Positions 29,721 to 38,638 of a stretch of 64,000 nucleotides of DNA are shown piece by piece; position 1 is the stretch's first letter; each line of letters begins with the position of its first letter. The translations under genes and the position numbers were made by a program. The DNA lies in assembly GCF_001854245.1 (NCBI RefSeq), contig NZ_CP015381.1:336001-400000 (forward strand), given 5' to 3'. The DNA comes from Desulfococcus multivorans. GTDB taxonomy: Bacteria; Desulfobacterota; Desulfobacteria; Desulfobacterales; Desulfococcaceae. Below the pieces are notes generated by a model. It saw only the letters and a program-made list of their open reading frames with translations. It did not search any database and had not been told where the DNA came from.

Positions 29721-30296
29721 ATGAGACCCACCCGAGAAGCGGCGTTTCAGCTGCTGACCCGATACAATGAAACGGAAAGCCTCATCAAGCACGCCCTGGC
29801 CGTGGAGGGCGTCATGCGCTACATGGCCCGCAAGCGGGGCGAGGACGAGGAGAAATGGGGCATTGTCGGGCTTGTTCACGATCTGGATTACGAAAAGTAT
29901 CCCGACCGCCACTGCGCGAAAACCGAGGAGATCCTTCGGGCCGAGAACTGGCCCGAGGAGTATGTCCGGGCCGTGGTCAGCCATGGATGGGGAATCTGTT
30001 CGGACGTGAAGCCCGAGTCGGAGATGGAGAAGACGCTCTTTGCCGTCGACGAGCTCACCGGCCTTGTGACCACATCCGCCCTGGTCCGGCCCAGCCGGAG
30101 CGTCATGGATCTGACGGTCAAATCCGTCAAAAAAAAATGGAAGGACAAGCGGTTCGCCGCGGGTGTCGACCGGACCATCATTGAAAAGGGCGCCGGGATG
30201 CTGGGTGTCGAACTGGGCGAACTCATCACCGACACCATCATGGGAATGCGCGAGGTGGCCGACGCCATTGGCCTGAGGGGAGAGATTCCGGCGTGA
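29721..30296 (+). CDS. HD-domain hydrolase
   Basis: The 191-residue protein has the HD signature: an N-terminal His (LIKHALAVEGVMRYMA), GLVHDLDYEKYPDRH near residue 50, and VVSHGWG near 90. This is the layout of HDIG-type phosphohydrolases acting on nucleotides or phosphorylated metabolites. AAAAGGAG lies before ATG 29721. It ends convergently 4 bp from the DUF2062 gene. The substrate is unknown. Confidence 0.85.
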   Translation: MRPTREAAFQLLTRYNETESLIKHALAVEGVMRYMARKRGEDEEKWGIVGLVHDLDYEKYPDRHCAKTEEILRAENWPEEYVRAVVSHGWGICSDVKPESEMEKTLFAVDELTGLVTTSALVRPSRSVMDLTVKSVKKKWKDKRFAAGVDRTIIEKGAGMLGVELGELITDTIMGMREVADAIGLRGEIPA

Positions 30297-30300
30297 TCCG

Positions 30301-30843
30301 TCAGGGGCGTCGCCTGGGATGGGTGATCTTTTCCTTCTCCTTGATGAGCTTTTCCCGGATGCCCTCCCGATATTTCAGGATCATCGACAAGGCCATGTAA
30401 TACCCTATAAGCGCGACGGGAACGCCCAGAACGATCCCGCCGACGGTCAGGATCCAGAATATGGCCGGGGCGTTTTTAACCAACTGGAGGATGACGTCCA
30501 GGTTCAATGCGCCGGGAAGACAGCAGGGGTTGTCGATGCTGAGAATCCTGTTCCCCACGTAGAAGGTGGCCGCATAGATGAAGGGCGCCGTCAGCGGGTT
30601 GCTGATCCAGGCGCCCGTGGCGGCCGCGATTTTGTTCCATTTGAAAAGGGCGGCCAGAAACACGGCGATCGCCATGTGGAGCCCCATGTAAGGCGTCATG
30701 CCGACGAACAGGCCCAGGGCGAATCCCAAAGCGATCTCTTTGGGGTTTCCCCGGATTTTCACAAAGCGATCGTAGGCTTTCTTAAGCGCCGGGATGATCC
30801 GTCCGGAAAGGCCGTGGGTGGGAAATTTTTCTTTCGATGCCAT
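30301..30843 (-). CDS. DUF2062 membrane protein
   Basis: The 180-residue protein carries the DUF2062 pattern: KEIALGFALGLFVGMTPYMG near residue 35, AATGAWISNPLTAPFIY near 75, and a final membrane helix (TVGGIVLGVPVALIGYYMA). It has three hydrophobic segments and a basic tail. The family function is not established. It is 33 bp downstream of the yfiH-like gene on the same strand. Confidence 0.85.
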   Translation of the reverse strand: MASKEKFPTHGLSGRIIPALKKAYDRFVKIRGNPKEIALGFALGLFVGMTPYMGLHMAIAVFLAALFKWNKIAAATGAWISNPLTAPFIYAATFYVGNRILSIDNPCCLPGALNLDVILQLVKNAPAIFWILTVGGIVLGVPVALIGYYMALSMILKYREGIREKLIKEKEKITHPRRRP

Positions 30844-30876
30844 GGTGATTTCGGTTGACCTTCCTGTGGAACGGCA

Positions 30877-31644
30877 TTACCCGAGCCCGATCACCATCGC
30901 CAGCCGTCCGGTGGCGTGCTCGCCGCGGTAGGAGAAGAAGAGATCGGTCCGGCATCGGGTGCAGAGGCGGCTTGTGAAAATATGTTCCTCCGGGACACCG
31001 GCGTTCAAGAGCTGATCCCGGCTTGCTGACCAGAAATCGAAATGGCGGTTTTCTCCTTTGTATTTCCAGAATTCCCTGGGTATTTCGTTTCGGTAATGGA
31101 TGAATTCCGCGCAGCACGGACCCAGAGACGGACCGATGCCCGCCCGGATATCCCGGGGATCGCACCTGAAACGGGATGTCATGGCGCCGACGGTCTTGCC
31201 GATGATGTTCCGAATGCTGCCCCGCCAGCCGGAATGGACGTTGGCCGCCACCCGCTGCCTGGGATCGTACAGCATGACGGCCTGGCAGTCGGCCGTCTGG
31301 ATTACCAGGCCCGTTCGGGGAATGTCGGTCACCATGGCGTCGGCCGCAGGAAGGGTGTCGGGATCGGCAACCTCCGGTGCGCCGTTTTTCAGCACCACCA
31401 CGTCGGTGCCGTGAACCTGCCGGATGAAAGCCAGTCGAAGGTTTCCCAGGCATCGGGAGACACGCTCCCGATTGGACGCCACGGCTTCCGGCCGGTCTCC
31501 CAGGCTTTGCCCGACGTTCAGGGCGGCATAAGGCCCCAGGCTGGCGCCGCCCTTCCGGGTGAAGACGCCGTGGCGGATGCCGGGAAGACTGGCCAGATTG
31601 GGGAATTCGAAAAACGGGACCCCGTTCTCCCTTCTTGAAATCAT
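30877..31644 (-). CDS. pgeF: YfiH/PgeF-family protein (peptidoglycan editing factor / purine nucleoside phosphorylase-like)
   Basis: The 255-residue protein has the family zinc/copper site: His in FIRQVHGTDVV (near residue 80), Cys in IQTADCQAVMLYD (near 120) and His in VHSGWRGSIRNI (near 138). The end CTRCRTDLFFSYRGEHATGR is also conserved. Members remove misincorporated residues from peptidoglycan precursors, and some act on purine nucleosides or as laccase-like oxidases. Sequence alone does not decide the activity. Confidence 0.88.
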   Translation of the reverse strand: MISRRENGVPFFEFPNLASLPGIRHGVFTRKGGASLGPYAALNVGQSLGDRPEAVASNRERVSRCLGNLRLAFIRQVHGTDVVVLKNGAPEVADPDTLPAADAMVTDIPRTGLVIQTADCQAVMLYDPRQRVAANVHSGWRGSIRNIIGKTVGAMTSRFRCDPRDIRAGIGPSLGPCCAEFIHYRNEIPREFWKYKGENRHFDFWSASRDQLLNAGVPEEHIFTSRLCTRCRTDLFFSYRGEHATGRLAMVIGLG

Positions 31645-31942
31645 TGGAATATCCTTGCGTTGTCACGGATTTGAACTTCGGAACTATAAAGAAAGACGGC
31701 GAAAGTGTCAATTGTTAACGGGTTGAATAGAAAGAGATACTGCACAAAAGATGCGAAATCTGGAAAATGGGAACGACAACGCTTGACGGGAACCGATATG
31801 TCGACTATTTTTTCCTATCATCAAGCTTTCGGGGTCCGTGCCGACGGCGGACAGCGCCGGCCGCGGGTGACCCCTGAACCGGCCTTGCCCAATGGGTCTG
31901 CCGTTGTCCGGACCCGGTCGGAAATCTGAAGGAGATTTGGAT

Positions 31943-32155
31943 ATGCCCATTTACGAGTACGAATGCTGCCAATGCTGCGCACGATTCGAACGGATCGAAT
32001 TTTCGGGGGATGCGCCCGTAAATGAATGCCCCGAATGTCACGGGACGGATGTGCGGCGTCTCATCTCCGCCGGAACCGTGAGGCCCCAGGGAATCCCCAG
32101 GGGCGCCGGCGGTTTTACCCCGCCTCAGGCAACCTGTCGCAAAGGGGGCGGGTGA
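31943..32155 (+). CDS. FmdB-type zinc ribbon protein
   Basis: The 70-residue protein starts MPIYEYEC, the FmdB hallmark, with zinc-ribbon Cys pairs CCQCC (residues 8-12) and NECPECHG (near 33), and a flexible Gly-rich tail. GAAGGAG precedes ATG 31943. FmdB proteins are proposed regulators or small metal-binding accessory proteins, and the role here is unknown. The 298 bp before it, shared with the divergent pgeF-like gene, holds no recognised feature. Confidence 0.85.
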   Translation: MPIYEYECCQCCARFERIEFSGDAPVNECPECHGTDVRRLISAGTVRPQGIPRGAGGFTPPQATCRKGGG

Positions 32156-32202
32156 GCCATCTGATATCGGCCTCAGGTTGAGGCTGCCGTTGTCGACTGA
32201 AG

Positions 32203-32239
32203 GACAAAACCAGGTTTTCGGCTCAAACCTGGTTTTGTC
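32203..32239. terminator. Perfect 15-bp inverted repeat after the fmdB-like gene
   Basis: GACAAAACCAGGTTT pairs with AAACCTGGTTTTGTC around the 7-base loop TCGGCTC. The right arm contains TTTT and the hairpin follows the fmdB-like stop by about 50 bp. It probably acts as a terminator in both directions. Confidence 0.65.
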
Positions 32240-32325
32240 GTCTCTCAACCCCGTCGTCAGCCCGCCATCCGGCAGTGGTTCAGCAGGGCGGGCAAATGAT
32301 GACATACATTACCCGAAAGGATGCC

Positions 32326-34179
32326 ATGGAACTTTCAGCCCAGCAGAAGGCCGCTGTGGAGCACACGGGGGGGCCGGCTCTGGTCGTGGCAGGCGCCGGT
32401 TCGGGCAAGACCCGGACCCTGACCGCCAAAATCGACTACCTGATTCAAAAAGGATACGATCCCGAACGGATTCTGGCCATCACCTTCACCAACAAGGCCG
32501 CCGACGAGATGAAACGGCGCCTGGCGGATCTGACCGGGCTGTCCCGCTTCCGGTTTCCCTGGGTCCGAACCTATCACTCCGCCTGTTTCCGTATTTTGAA
32601 ACGGCACTGCGAGGTGCTGGGCTATACCGTCCCTCTGCAGATCTATTCCGGGTACCAGCAGCAGAAGCTGTTCAAGGAGATCGTCGTGGGCGCCGGCTTC
32701 GACAAGAAGCACGTCATGCCCCTGCTTTCCCGGATCTCCCACGCCAAGAACTCGGGAAATCCCGACGGCTATTTCGACAGCCGCCGCAGAAGCTTCCGCC
32801 TTCCGGTCCGGTCCCTCTACACCGCCTATGAAAAAGCCCTCCGGGAGGCCAACGCCGTCGACTTCGACAACATCCTCCTCCTGACCCGAAACCTGCTCAG
32901 GGACCATGATGAGATCCGTCGGGAGTATCAGGCCTTGTTTCAATATATTCTGGTGGATGAATACCAGGATTCCAATGATCTCCAGGAGGAGTTGACCCGG
33001 CTCTTTCTCAAAAACGGCAACCTCTTCTGCGTGGGGGACGACTGGCAGGCCATATACGGCTTCAGGGGCAGCAACGTCAACCACTTCCTTTCGTTCCCCG
33101 AGACTTACGCCGGCGCGCGGATTTTCCGGCTGGAGCAGAATTATCGGTCCGTCGACGAAATCGTCCAGGCGGCCAACGATCTGATCGGCTACAACAAGCA
33201 GCGTATGGAGAAACAATGCTTCTCCAAAAAGCGGGGCGGGCTGGTGGAGCTGCATGATTTTTACGATGAAGGCCAGGAGGCCGCCTGGGTCCGGCGCAAG
33301 GTCCAGGCCCTCCGGAAGACGGGGATTCCCTATCACCAGATGGCGGTGCTCTACCGGACCAAATTCTGTTCCCTTTCCTTCGAGAAGATTTTCCGGGCCT
33401 CCCGTATTCCCTACCAGATGATGGGGGCCAAGGGGTTCTTCGAGCGCAAGGAGATCCTCGACATCAACTGCTATCTCACCGCCGCCGTCTTCCCAAAGGA
33501 CGACGTCGCCTTCGAACGGATCGTCAACACCCCCAAGCGGGGCATCGGGCCGGGCATGCTCAAAAAGATCAACCAGGTCCGTACCGAAGAGATGAGCCTC
33601 CAGGATGCGGCCCGGAAGGTGGTGGCCGAACGGGTCATGAGCCCCAAGATCCACAAGGCCCTGAGCACGCTTCTGGGCCATCTGGACGAGATCCGGGACA
33701 TGGCGCCGGCCACGGCCGTTCATGCGGTGCTTTCACGGTTCGACTATCTGGAGCACCTGAAGGAATATACCAAAGGCAACGCCATGGATTATATCGCCCG
33801 GGAAGAGAACATCAAACAGCTCATCTATTCCGCGGGTCAGCACACTCACCTGGTGGATTATCTCCAGGAGGCCTCTCTCGTCAATGAGGACCGGGAGGAG
33901 GACGAGAACGAGCGGGATCTCGGCGTCAAGCTGTCCACGATCCATGCCAGCAAGGGCCTCGAATACGGGGTGGTCTTCATCGTGGGATGCGAGGAGAATC
34001 TCTTCCCCCACTGGAAGTCCCTCGAATCCCCCGAAGGGGTCCAGGAGGAGCGGCGGCTCATGTATGTGGCCATGACCCGGGCCGAACGCTTTCTCTATCT
34101 TACATCGGCCGAATACCGAAGGGGGCAGTCCAATGCCCGAAGCCGGTTCTGTGAGGAGGTCGAAGACGCCCTCGGCTAA
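32326..34179 (+). CDS. UvrD/Rep-family ATP-dependent DNA helicase
   Basis: The 617-residue SF1A helicase has Walker A AGAGSGKTRT (about residue 23), motif Ia AITFTNKAADEMK, DExx box LVDEYQDSND (near 222), motif III GDDWQAIYGFRGS, motif IV LEQNYRS, and C-terminal motifs TIHASKGLEYGVVFI and RRLMYVAMTRA. It is shorter than UvrD or PcrA (about 720 residues), lacking a long C-terminal tail, and resembles Rep. ATG 32326 has AAAGGA five bases upstream; ATG 32296 is an alternative. The likely role is DNA repair or replication-fork restart. Confidence 0.93.
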   Translation: MELSAQQKAAVEHTGGPALVVAGAGSGKTRTLTAKIDYLIQKGYDPERILAITFTNKAADEMKRRLADLTGLSRFRFPWVRTYHSACFRILKRHCEVLGYTVPLQIYSGYQQQKLFKEIVVGAGFDKKHVMPLLSRISHAKNSGNPDGYFDSRRRSFRLPVRSLYTAYEKALREANAVDFDNILLLTRNLLRDHDEIRREYQALFQYILVDEYQDSNDLQEELTRLFLKNGNLFCVGDDWQAIYGFRGSNVNHFLSFPETYAGARIFRLEQNYRSVDEIVQAANDLIGYNKQRMEKQCFSKKRGGLVELHDFYDEGQEAAWVRRKVQALRKTGIPYHQMAVLYRTKFCSLSFEKIFRASRIPYQMMGAKGFFERKEILDINCYLTAAVFPKDDVAFERIVNTPKRGIGPGMLKKINQVRTEEMSLQDAARKVVAERVMSPKIHKALSTLLGHLDEIRDMAPATAVHAVLSRFDYLEHLKEYTKGNAMDYIAREENIKQLIYSAGQHTHLVDYLQEASLVNEDREEDENERDLGVKLSTIHASKGLEYGVVFIVGCEENLFPHWKSLESPEGVQEERRLMYVAMTRAERFLYLTSAEYRRGQSNARSRFCEEVEDALG

Positions 34180-34273
34180 GGTTTGCCCGGGGGGCGTCTC
34201 CAGAACTTCCGGTGCGGGTTTCGTCTCCGGCGGTCAATGCCGGGACAACGGCGGGGTGAGGGGTGAAAAGCGG

Positions 34274-34305
34274 CGCCCGGTGCCGACCGTCATGCGCACC
34301 GGGCG
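34274..34305. terminator. Hairpin between convergent helicase and octahaem cytochrome genes
   Basis: CGCCCGGTGC pairs perfectly with GCACCGGGCG around a 12-base loop, 15 bp from the octahaem gene stop. No T-tract follows. Confidence 0.5.
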
Positions 34306-34319
34306 ATGATTCATGATCC

Positions 34320-35711
34320 TCAGGGCTTGCCAAAAACAGCCGGGGGCTTCTGGGTATCGCCGACGGCGTTGGGGAAATCCTTGGCGACGTGAGCCTTCTG
34401 GCCGGTTTCGATGAGGTGGTTCGCCTCCTCCATGAAAATGTTATAGCGCAGCTTGACCTCGTAGAAGCCGTGCCACCAGGCGTAGTCCGGGGCCATCATC
34501 ATGGTGCCCATGCGCGCCCGGCGTCCTTCGTGGTGCCAGAGTTCATAGAACTCCACCTCCAGCCGCTCGTCGAAAAACCGGGTCGCGTCGAGCAGCCCTT
34601 TTTCGTTGAGCTCGTCGAACTTCTGCTTGGCCGGCTTGTAGTAAACCTCGTTGTACTCCTCCACAGCCTTGTCGAACCCATTGTAGAAATCCTCGATCCA
34701 GGATTCGCCGTGGCAGGCGCTGCAGATATTTTTCATTTTCTGCCGCTCCGCCTGCCAGTCGGTCCCGGAGGGGAATGCCGCGAAATCCTGGGGGCGCACC
34801 GTCAGGGGGGCCTGGGTTTCCCAGGAGAGCCGCTGGGTCACGTCGTGGCTGGTGGGTTCCTTGCCGGAGCCGGACATGTGGCAGGCCGCGCATGTGGGCG
34901 CGCGATAGTCGAGGCCGGGGGTCCATGTGCCGCCGGCGGCGTCGAAGTTATATTCGTCTTTATAGGCGTGGTAGATGGTGCCGTGTTTGGATTCCTCGTA
35001 GATTTCGATCTGGGGATGATCCGGCCCCAGGTGGCACTGGTCGCAGGCCTCGGGCATTCGGGCTTCGCCCACGGAGAAGCGGTGGCGGGTGTGGCAGGAG
35101 GTGCAGGATCCCTTGCTGCCGTCGGGGTTGATCCGCCCCACGCCGACGTTGGGCCATGTGGCCGGATCGATCTTGCCGGCATCGTCGATTGTGACCACGG
35201 TTCCGTGACAGTTGTAGCAGCCGGTCTTGCGCTCGTTGTCGGAGTTCATGCCCTTGTTGAGCCAGGGATCGATCTTCCACATGATCTCGATGGTGTTGGC
35301 GTGCTTGGACTTGCTGTACTGGAGGGCCTCGTCGGGGTGGCATCGGGAGCAGTCTTTGGGCGTCACGATGGCGGCGACGGGCATCTTGTACTTGGCCTCG
35401 CCCCACGGCATGTCGGAGCGCCCGTAGTATTTTTCGTGATCCTGGGCGATGTCCCGGTCGCCGGGCTGCACCAGGTGACAGTCGAGACAGGTGATGTTGG
35501 CGTTGGCGTGGCGGCTTTTGGCCCAGTCGGCGAAGACGCCCGGGGTGGTGGCCCGGTGGCATTCGATGCATGCCTGAGCCTCGGGGGGAACGCTGCGTTC
35601 GATGCGGTACTCCTTGGCCTTGGGGAAATTGGGCTGTTCGGCCGACGCGCCGGTGAAAAACAGGCCGACGACCAGCAGACCGGTGGTGAGAAACAGCAAT
35701 GATCGCCTCAT
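34320..35711 (-). CDS. Octahaem c-type cytochrome, hydroxylamine oxidoreductase (HAO)-like
   Basis: The 463-residue exported protein has a signal peptide ending near ASAEQ and exactly eight CxxCH haem sites, with first Cys at residues 48, 75, 121, 165, 203, 223, 274 and 330. A helical C-terminal region follows, with MMMAPDYAWWHGFYEVK. Haem number, spacing and length fit the HAO/octahaem nitrite-hydroxylamine reductase superfamily. The NapC/NrfH-type gene upstream suggests electrons come from quinol, so reduction of nitrite or hydroxylamine is more likely than oxidation. AAGGAG precedes ATG 35711. Whether the haem-crosslinking Tyr of true HAO is present cannot be judged without alignment. Confidence 0.88.
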   Translation of the reverse strand: MRRSLLFLTTGLLVVGLFFTGASAEQPNFPKAKEYRIERSVPPEAQACIECHRATTPGVFADWAKSRHANANITCLDCHLVQPGDRDIAQDHEKYYGRSDMPWGEAKYKMPVAAIVTPKDCSRCHPDEALQYSKSKHANTIEIMWKIDPWLNKGMNSDNERKTGCYNCHGTVVTIDDAGKIDPATWPNVGVGRINPDGSKGSCTSCHTRHRFSVGEARMPEACDQCHLGPDHPQIEIYEESKHGTIYHAYKDEYNFDAAGGTWTPGLDYRAPTCAACHMSGSGKEPTSHDVTQRLSWETQAPLTVRPQDFAAFPSGTDWQAERQKMKNICSACHGESWIEDFYNGFDKAVEEYNEVYYKPAKQKFDELNEKGLLDATRFFDERLEVEFYELWHHEGRRARMGTMMMAPDYAWWHGFYEVKLRYNIFMEEANHLIETGQKAHVAKDFPNAVGDTQKPPAVFGKP

Positions 35712-35815
35712 GGTGACTGCTCCTTTCTGTTGCCGGTTAAAACAAGCGTGATACGGTTATAACTGAACGATTTTCAAGTGGTTGCAGAGGGTGAAAATCC
35801 GATATCGGCCTCGGG

Positions 35816-36379
35816 TCAAAGCTGCCGCATTCCCTTGGCCTGATACGGTATGATCCGGCTCTGGCGAAACATGATCACGCCCCTTTCGGTGTGGACCAGA
35901 TCATAATGGCAGTCGACACATTTCTTTTCATACCCGGGCCGGGCATGGACCACCGACCGATGGGCCAGCATGGCCCCGCGCTGGGTGGGCATGTACAGCA
36001 GATTGCGGTGACATTTCTGGCACTGATCATTGTCAAAGGCGGCATAGGCGGCTTCCCGGGCCTTTTCGCGGTCGTATTCGTCCTGGAGAAAATGGGCCGC
36101 GACATCCTTGATGCCGTGATAGGTCTTGGAAAAAAAGAAGTTGAAGGTGTCCTGGGGGGCGGGGAGATGGCAGTCCATACAGTCCACAACCACTCCGGCG
36201 GCGTTGTTGGTGTGGGTGGAGGAGCGCCATGCCGTCACCGCCGGCTTGATTTCGTGACACGAGGCGCAGAATTCCGGCGTGGAGGTGCGCACCATGGTGT
36301 AGTAAGTGATGCTGAAAAGGGGAAAGGCGATGGCGATGCCGACACCCACGAGGATTGCCGAAATGATGAATTTTTTCAT
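35816..36379 (-). CDS. NapC/NirT/NrfH-family tetrahaem cytochrome c (quinol dehydrogenase)
   Basis: The 187-residue protein has a single N-terminal membrane anchor (residues 4-26) and four CxxCH sites at Cys 38, 67, 120 and 154. The first follows TSTPEFCASCHE, as in NapC/NrfH. Such proteins oxidise menaquinol and pass electrons to periplasmic partners. The partner here is the octahaem protein 104 bp downstream. The ribosome site GGAGG lies before ATG 36379. The preceding TetR gene ends 27 bp upstream, so all three genes should be one transcript. Confidence 0.92.
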   Translation of the reverse strand: MKKFIISAILVGVGIAIAFPLFSITYYTMVRTSTPEFCASCHEIKPAVTAWRSSTHTNNAAGVVVDCMDCHLPAPQDTFNFFFSKTYHGIKDVAAHFLQDEYDREKAREAAYAAFDNDQCQKCHRNLLYMPTQRGAMLAHRSVVHARPGYEKKCVDCHYDLVHTERGVIMFRQSRIIPYQAKGMRQL

Positions 36380-36406
36380 GCTTACCTCCCTGGATTGGTT
36401 TTCGAA

Positions 36407-37015
36407 TCACGGTCCGCAACGAATCTGAAGGGAATCGGAAAAGAGTCGCCAGGCGCTTCGGGAATGCCGCATCAGATCAAACTCTCCTCCGCTGATGTGC
36501 CAGATGACGGCGGCCGGCTGGATCATGCCGAAAAAGGCGACGGCAATATCCCGTGCGGAGATATCGCCGCGGATCGTGCCTTCAGCTTGCCCGTGGCTCA
36601 CGATCGACTCCACGCGCCCGAGCACGTCACGGATAATGTCGTAGAGTTCCTCCTGCTTTTCCGGCATACCGCCGAGGACCTCCTCGGAAAAGACGATCCT
36701 GGGGATCGCGCTGTTGCCGGCAATGAGCGCGATATGACGGTTGAAGAGCCGGTGAAGCATGTCGACGGCATCGATCTCCAGTCGCTCCACCGCCTTGAAA
36801 TGGGCGTCCAGACGCGATCGAATCAGCCGCAACACCGACGTGACGATGTCGCCTTTGTTTCTGAAGTGCCGATACACGGCCGAGGGTACGATGCCCACCT
36901 TTGCCGCAACCGCGGCGACACTGAGACGACGGGTCCCCCCTGTGCGAACGATGTCCAACGCCGCTTCAACGATCTGATCCTGGCGAATCTCGGTGACGAA
37001 TCGTCGTTTTGTCAT
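36407..37015 (-). CDS. TetR-family transcriptional regulator
   Basis: The 202-residue regulator starts MTKRRFVTEIRQDQIVEAAL, with the helix-turn-helix SVAAVAAKVGIVPSAVYRHF at about residues 35-54. The ligand domain is unclassified. It leads the napC-octahaem operon. A perfect palindrome overlaps its -10 box 12 bp before the start codon, which predicts autoregulation of the whole operon. The open frame continues upstream of 37015 but would run through the promoter. No clear Shine-Dalgarno precedes the ATG. Confidence 0.9.
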   Translation of the reverse strand: MTKRRFVTEIRQDQIVEAALDIVRTGGTRRLSVAAVAAKVGIVPSAVYRHFRNKGDIVTSVLRLIRSRLDAHFKAVERLEIDAVDMLHRLFNRHIALIAGNSAIPRIVFSEEVLGGMPEKQEELYDIIRDVLGRVESIVSHGQAEGTIRGDISARDIAVAFFGMIQPAAVIWHISGGEFDLMRHSRSAWRLFSDSLQIRCGP

Positions 37016-37026
37016 GGGAAAAATAG

Positions 37027-37042
37027 GTGAATAATTATTCAC
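37027..37042. promoter_or_regulatory. Perfect 16-bp palindromic operator of the TetR-napC-octahaem operon
   Basis: GTGAATAATTATTCAC is fully self-complementary, overlaps the predicted -10 hexamer and lies just upstream of the tetR ATG. This is the expected place for a TetR dimer to block transcription. Confidence 0.7.
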
Positions 37043-37068
37043 ATAAAAAAGATCGTCGTGGCTGTCAA
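37040..37068 (-). promoter_or_regulatory. sigma70-type promoter of the TetR-napC-octahaem operon
   Basis: Reading the minus strand, consensus TTGACA (37068-37063) is followed after 17 bases by TATGTG (37045-37040), which runs into the palindromic operator. The start codon is about 25 bases further on, implying a very short leader. Confidence 0.65.
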
Positions 37069-37152
37069 GCCAATATTTCGGACTTTGCGTTCCTTCACGG
37101 GAGGAATCCGCCTCCGATGATCGCCGCCTTTCCGGGTCGGCGTACCGGAAAT

Positions 37153-38388
37153 TCAGCAGACCGGAAACGCCCCTTCGGCCAGGGCTTGCGTAAAGGCGTG
37201 AATGTCGTCGAGCTCCTGCCTGACGAGGGCTTCGATGTCGGTGGAGACCGCTTTCACGGTGGTTCCGGCCGCGAGGGAGAGCGCCACCGAGGCAATCAGC
37301 GGCTGATCGATGGGGCGGCCGATCTGGCTGCAAAGCCAGACATAGACCTCCTCTACGCCCGGTACCCGGGCGTGGATCTCGCCGGCCAGCCGGTGGGTGA
37401 ACAGCGTGTAGATTTTGCCCACGTGGCTGGTGGGGTTTTTCCCGGCCGCTGCTTCGGTGCCGACAGGCCGGTTCAGCGGGATCAGACCGTTGACCTTGTT
37501 GCCGCGTCCCACCTGGCCGCCGTCGGCGCCTTCGGCCGAGGTGCCCAGGACCGTCAGATACATGCCCGCATCCCCCCGGGCGGGGTCGTCGAGACAGTTG
37601 AGGTCGACCGTCACCGTGTCGATGGTCTTCAGGCGCTCCGCCAGGTGAGCCTCTAGGACGCTTTTGATCTCGGCCTTTCGGGAAAAATAGGTTCGATTGT
37701 CGGGAATGAACCGGTCAACAAAAGCCGTGGCGACCGTCAGGGTCAAATGGCGGTCTCGCCGGCAGGCCATGACCTTGACGTCCTCCCCGGTTTCAGGATA
37801 GCGCTTTTTGAAATCCGCCGAGTTGAGAAATCGTTCCGCCGCCAGCACGAGGGCTTCCGTCTCGCTGAGGGGGGCGTAGCCGACAGCCGCCGACGTGTCG
37901 TTGGCGCCCATCACCTCACGATCGAAGATGTCGCCGAGCTGAGCGGATCCAGGTTTGAGTTCGTTCTGGAGCACGAGATGAACGGTCGGATCGACGAACC
38001 GGAGGTGCTTCCGGAACCATTCCCCGACCGTGGCCCGAACGACGGCGTCCACATCGATTCGTCGATTTCCGCAGACCGTTGTGGCCCGGTCCCCGATGAC
38101 CATCCGCATGGGGGCCGTCACCCGGCCTCCGCCCGGCCGCGGCGTGCTGGATCCCGCCACCAGAAGGCTCTTGTCGATGTTGTGGTGCAGGATCCGCCCG
38201 AATTCTTCCTGGTAGGCGCGGCAGAGAGCGACTGAAATCGCCTCCTGGACCGCATCGCAAATGGTGTCCGGATGGCCGATGCCCTTACGCTCCACCAGTT
38301 CGACCCGCCGGCGTCCGACGGGCTTGCACCGCGATGGTTCAATCACCACTGTCGGGGGGTGGGGTCTTCCGTGCATGGGCCGGCCCAT
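37153..38388 (-). CDS. Archaeal-type S-adenosylmethionine synthetase (MAT)
   Basis: The 411-residue enzyme belongs to the archaeal AdoMet synthetase family (PF01941), not to bacterial MetK: the start is IEP-RCKPVGRRRVELVERK, with GIGHPDTICDAV near residue 36. The conserved blocks HHNIDKSLLVAG, MGANDTS and GRGNKVNGLIPLNRP are also seen. It makes S-adenosylmethionine from methionine and ATP. ATG 38388 has GGGAGG upstream; the open frame extends further but the extension is Pro-rich and unsupported. Length fits the archaeal family (about 400). Whether a MetK also exists cannot be seen here. Confidence 0.9.
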   Translation of the reverse strand: MGRPMHGRPHPPTVVIEPSRCKPVGRRRVELVERKGIGHPDTICDAVQEAISVALCRAYQEEFGRILHHNIDKSLLVAGSSTPRPGGGRVTAPMRMVIGDRATTVCGNRRIDVDAVVRATVGEWFRKHLRFVDPTVHLVLQNELKPGSAQLGDIFDREVMGANDTSAAVGYAPLSETEALVLAAERFLNSADFKKRYPETGEDVKVMACRRDRHLTLTVATAFVDRFIPDNRTYFSRKAEIKSVLEAHLAERLKTIDTVTVDLNCLDDPARGDAGMYLTVLGTSAEGADGGQVGRGNKVNGLIPLNRPVGTEAAAGKNPTSHVGKIYTLFTHRLAGEIHARVPGVEEVYVWLCSQIGRPIDQPLIASVALSLAAGTTVKAVSTDIEALVRQELDDIHAFTQALAEGAFPVC

Positions 38389-38638
38389 ATCGCCTCCCTT
38401 CTTCGGTCGTTTGCGTGACGGCGGCAAGCCGTCCGGCGTTGGTTGCGGATTTCCAGGGGTGGACGGGATGGGTTCCGGTGATTTCGGCGTTTGTATGTTG
38501 GATTCTCGAAAATGGGCTGGGGCCGTCCATGGAAAATCCTGAAACGAATTTATACCCGGAGCGGCCAAAAAGCAATGAGATTTTATGGATAAACGGACGT
38601 GTTGACATCCTTGCAGAGCCGGCGATATAATTTATTAT

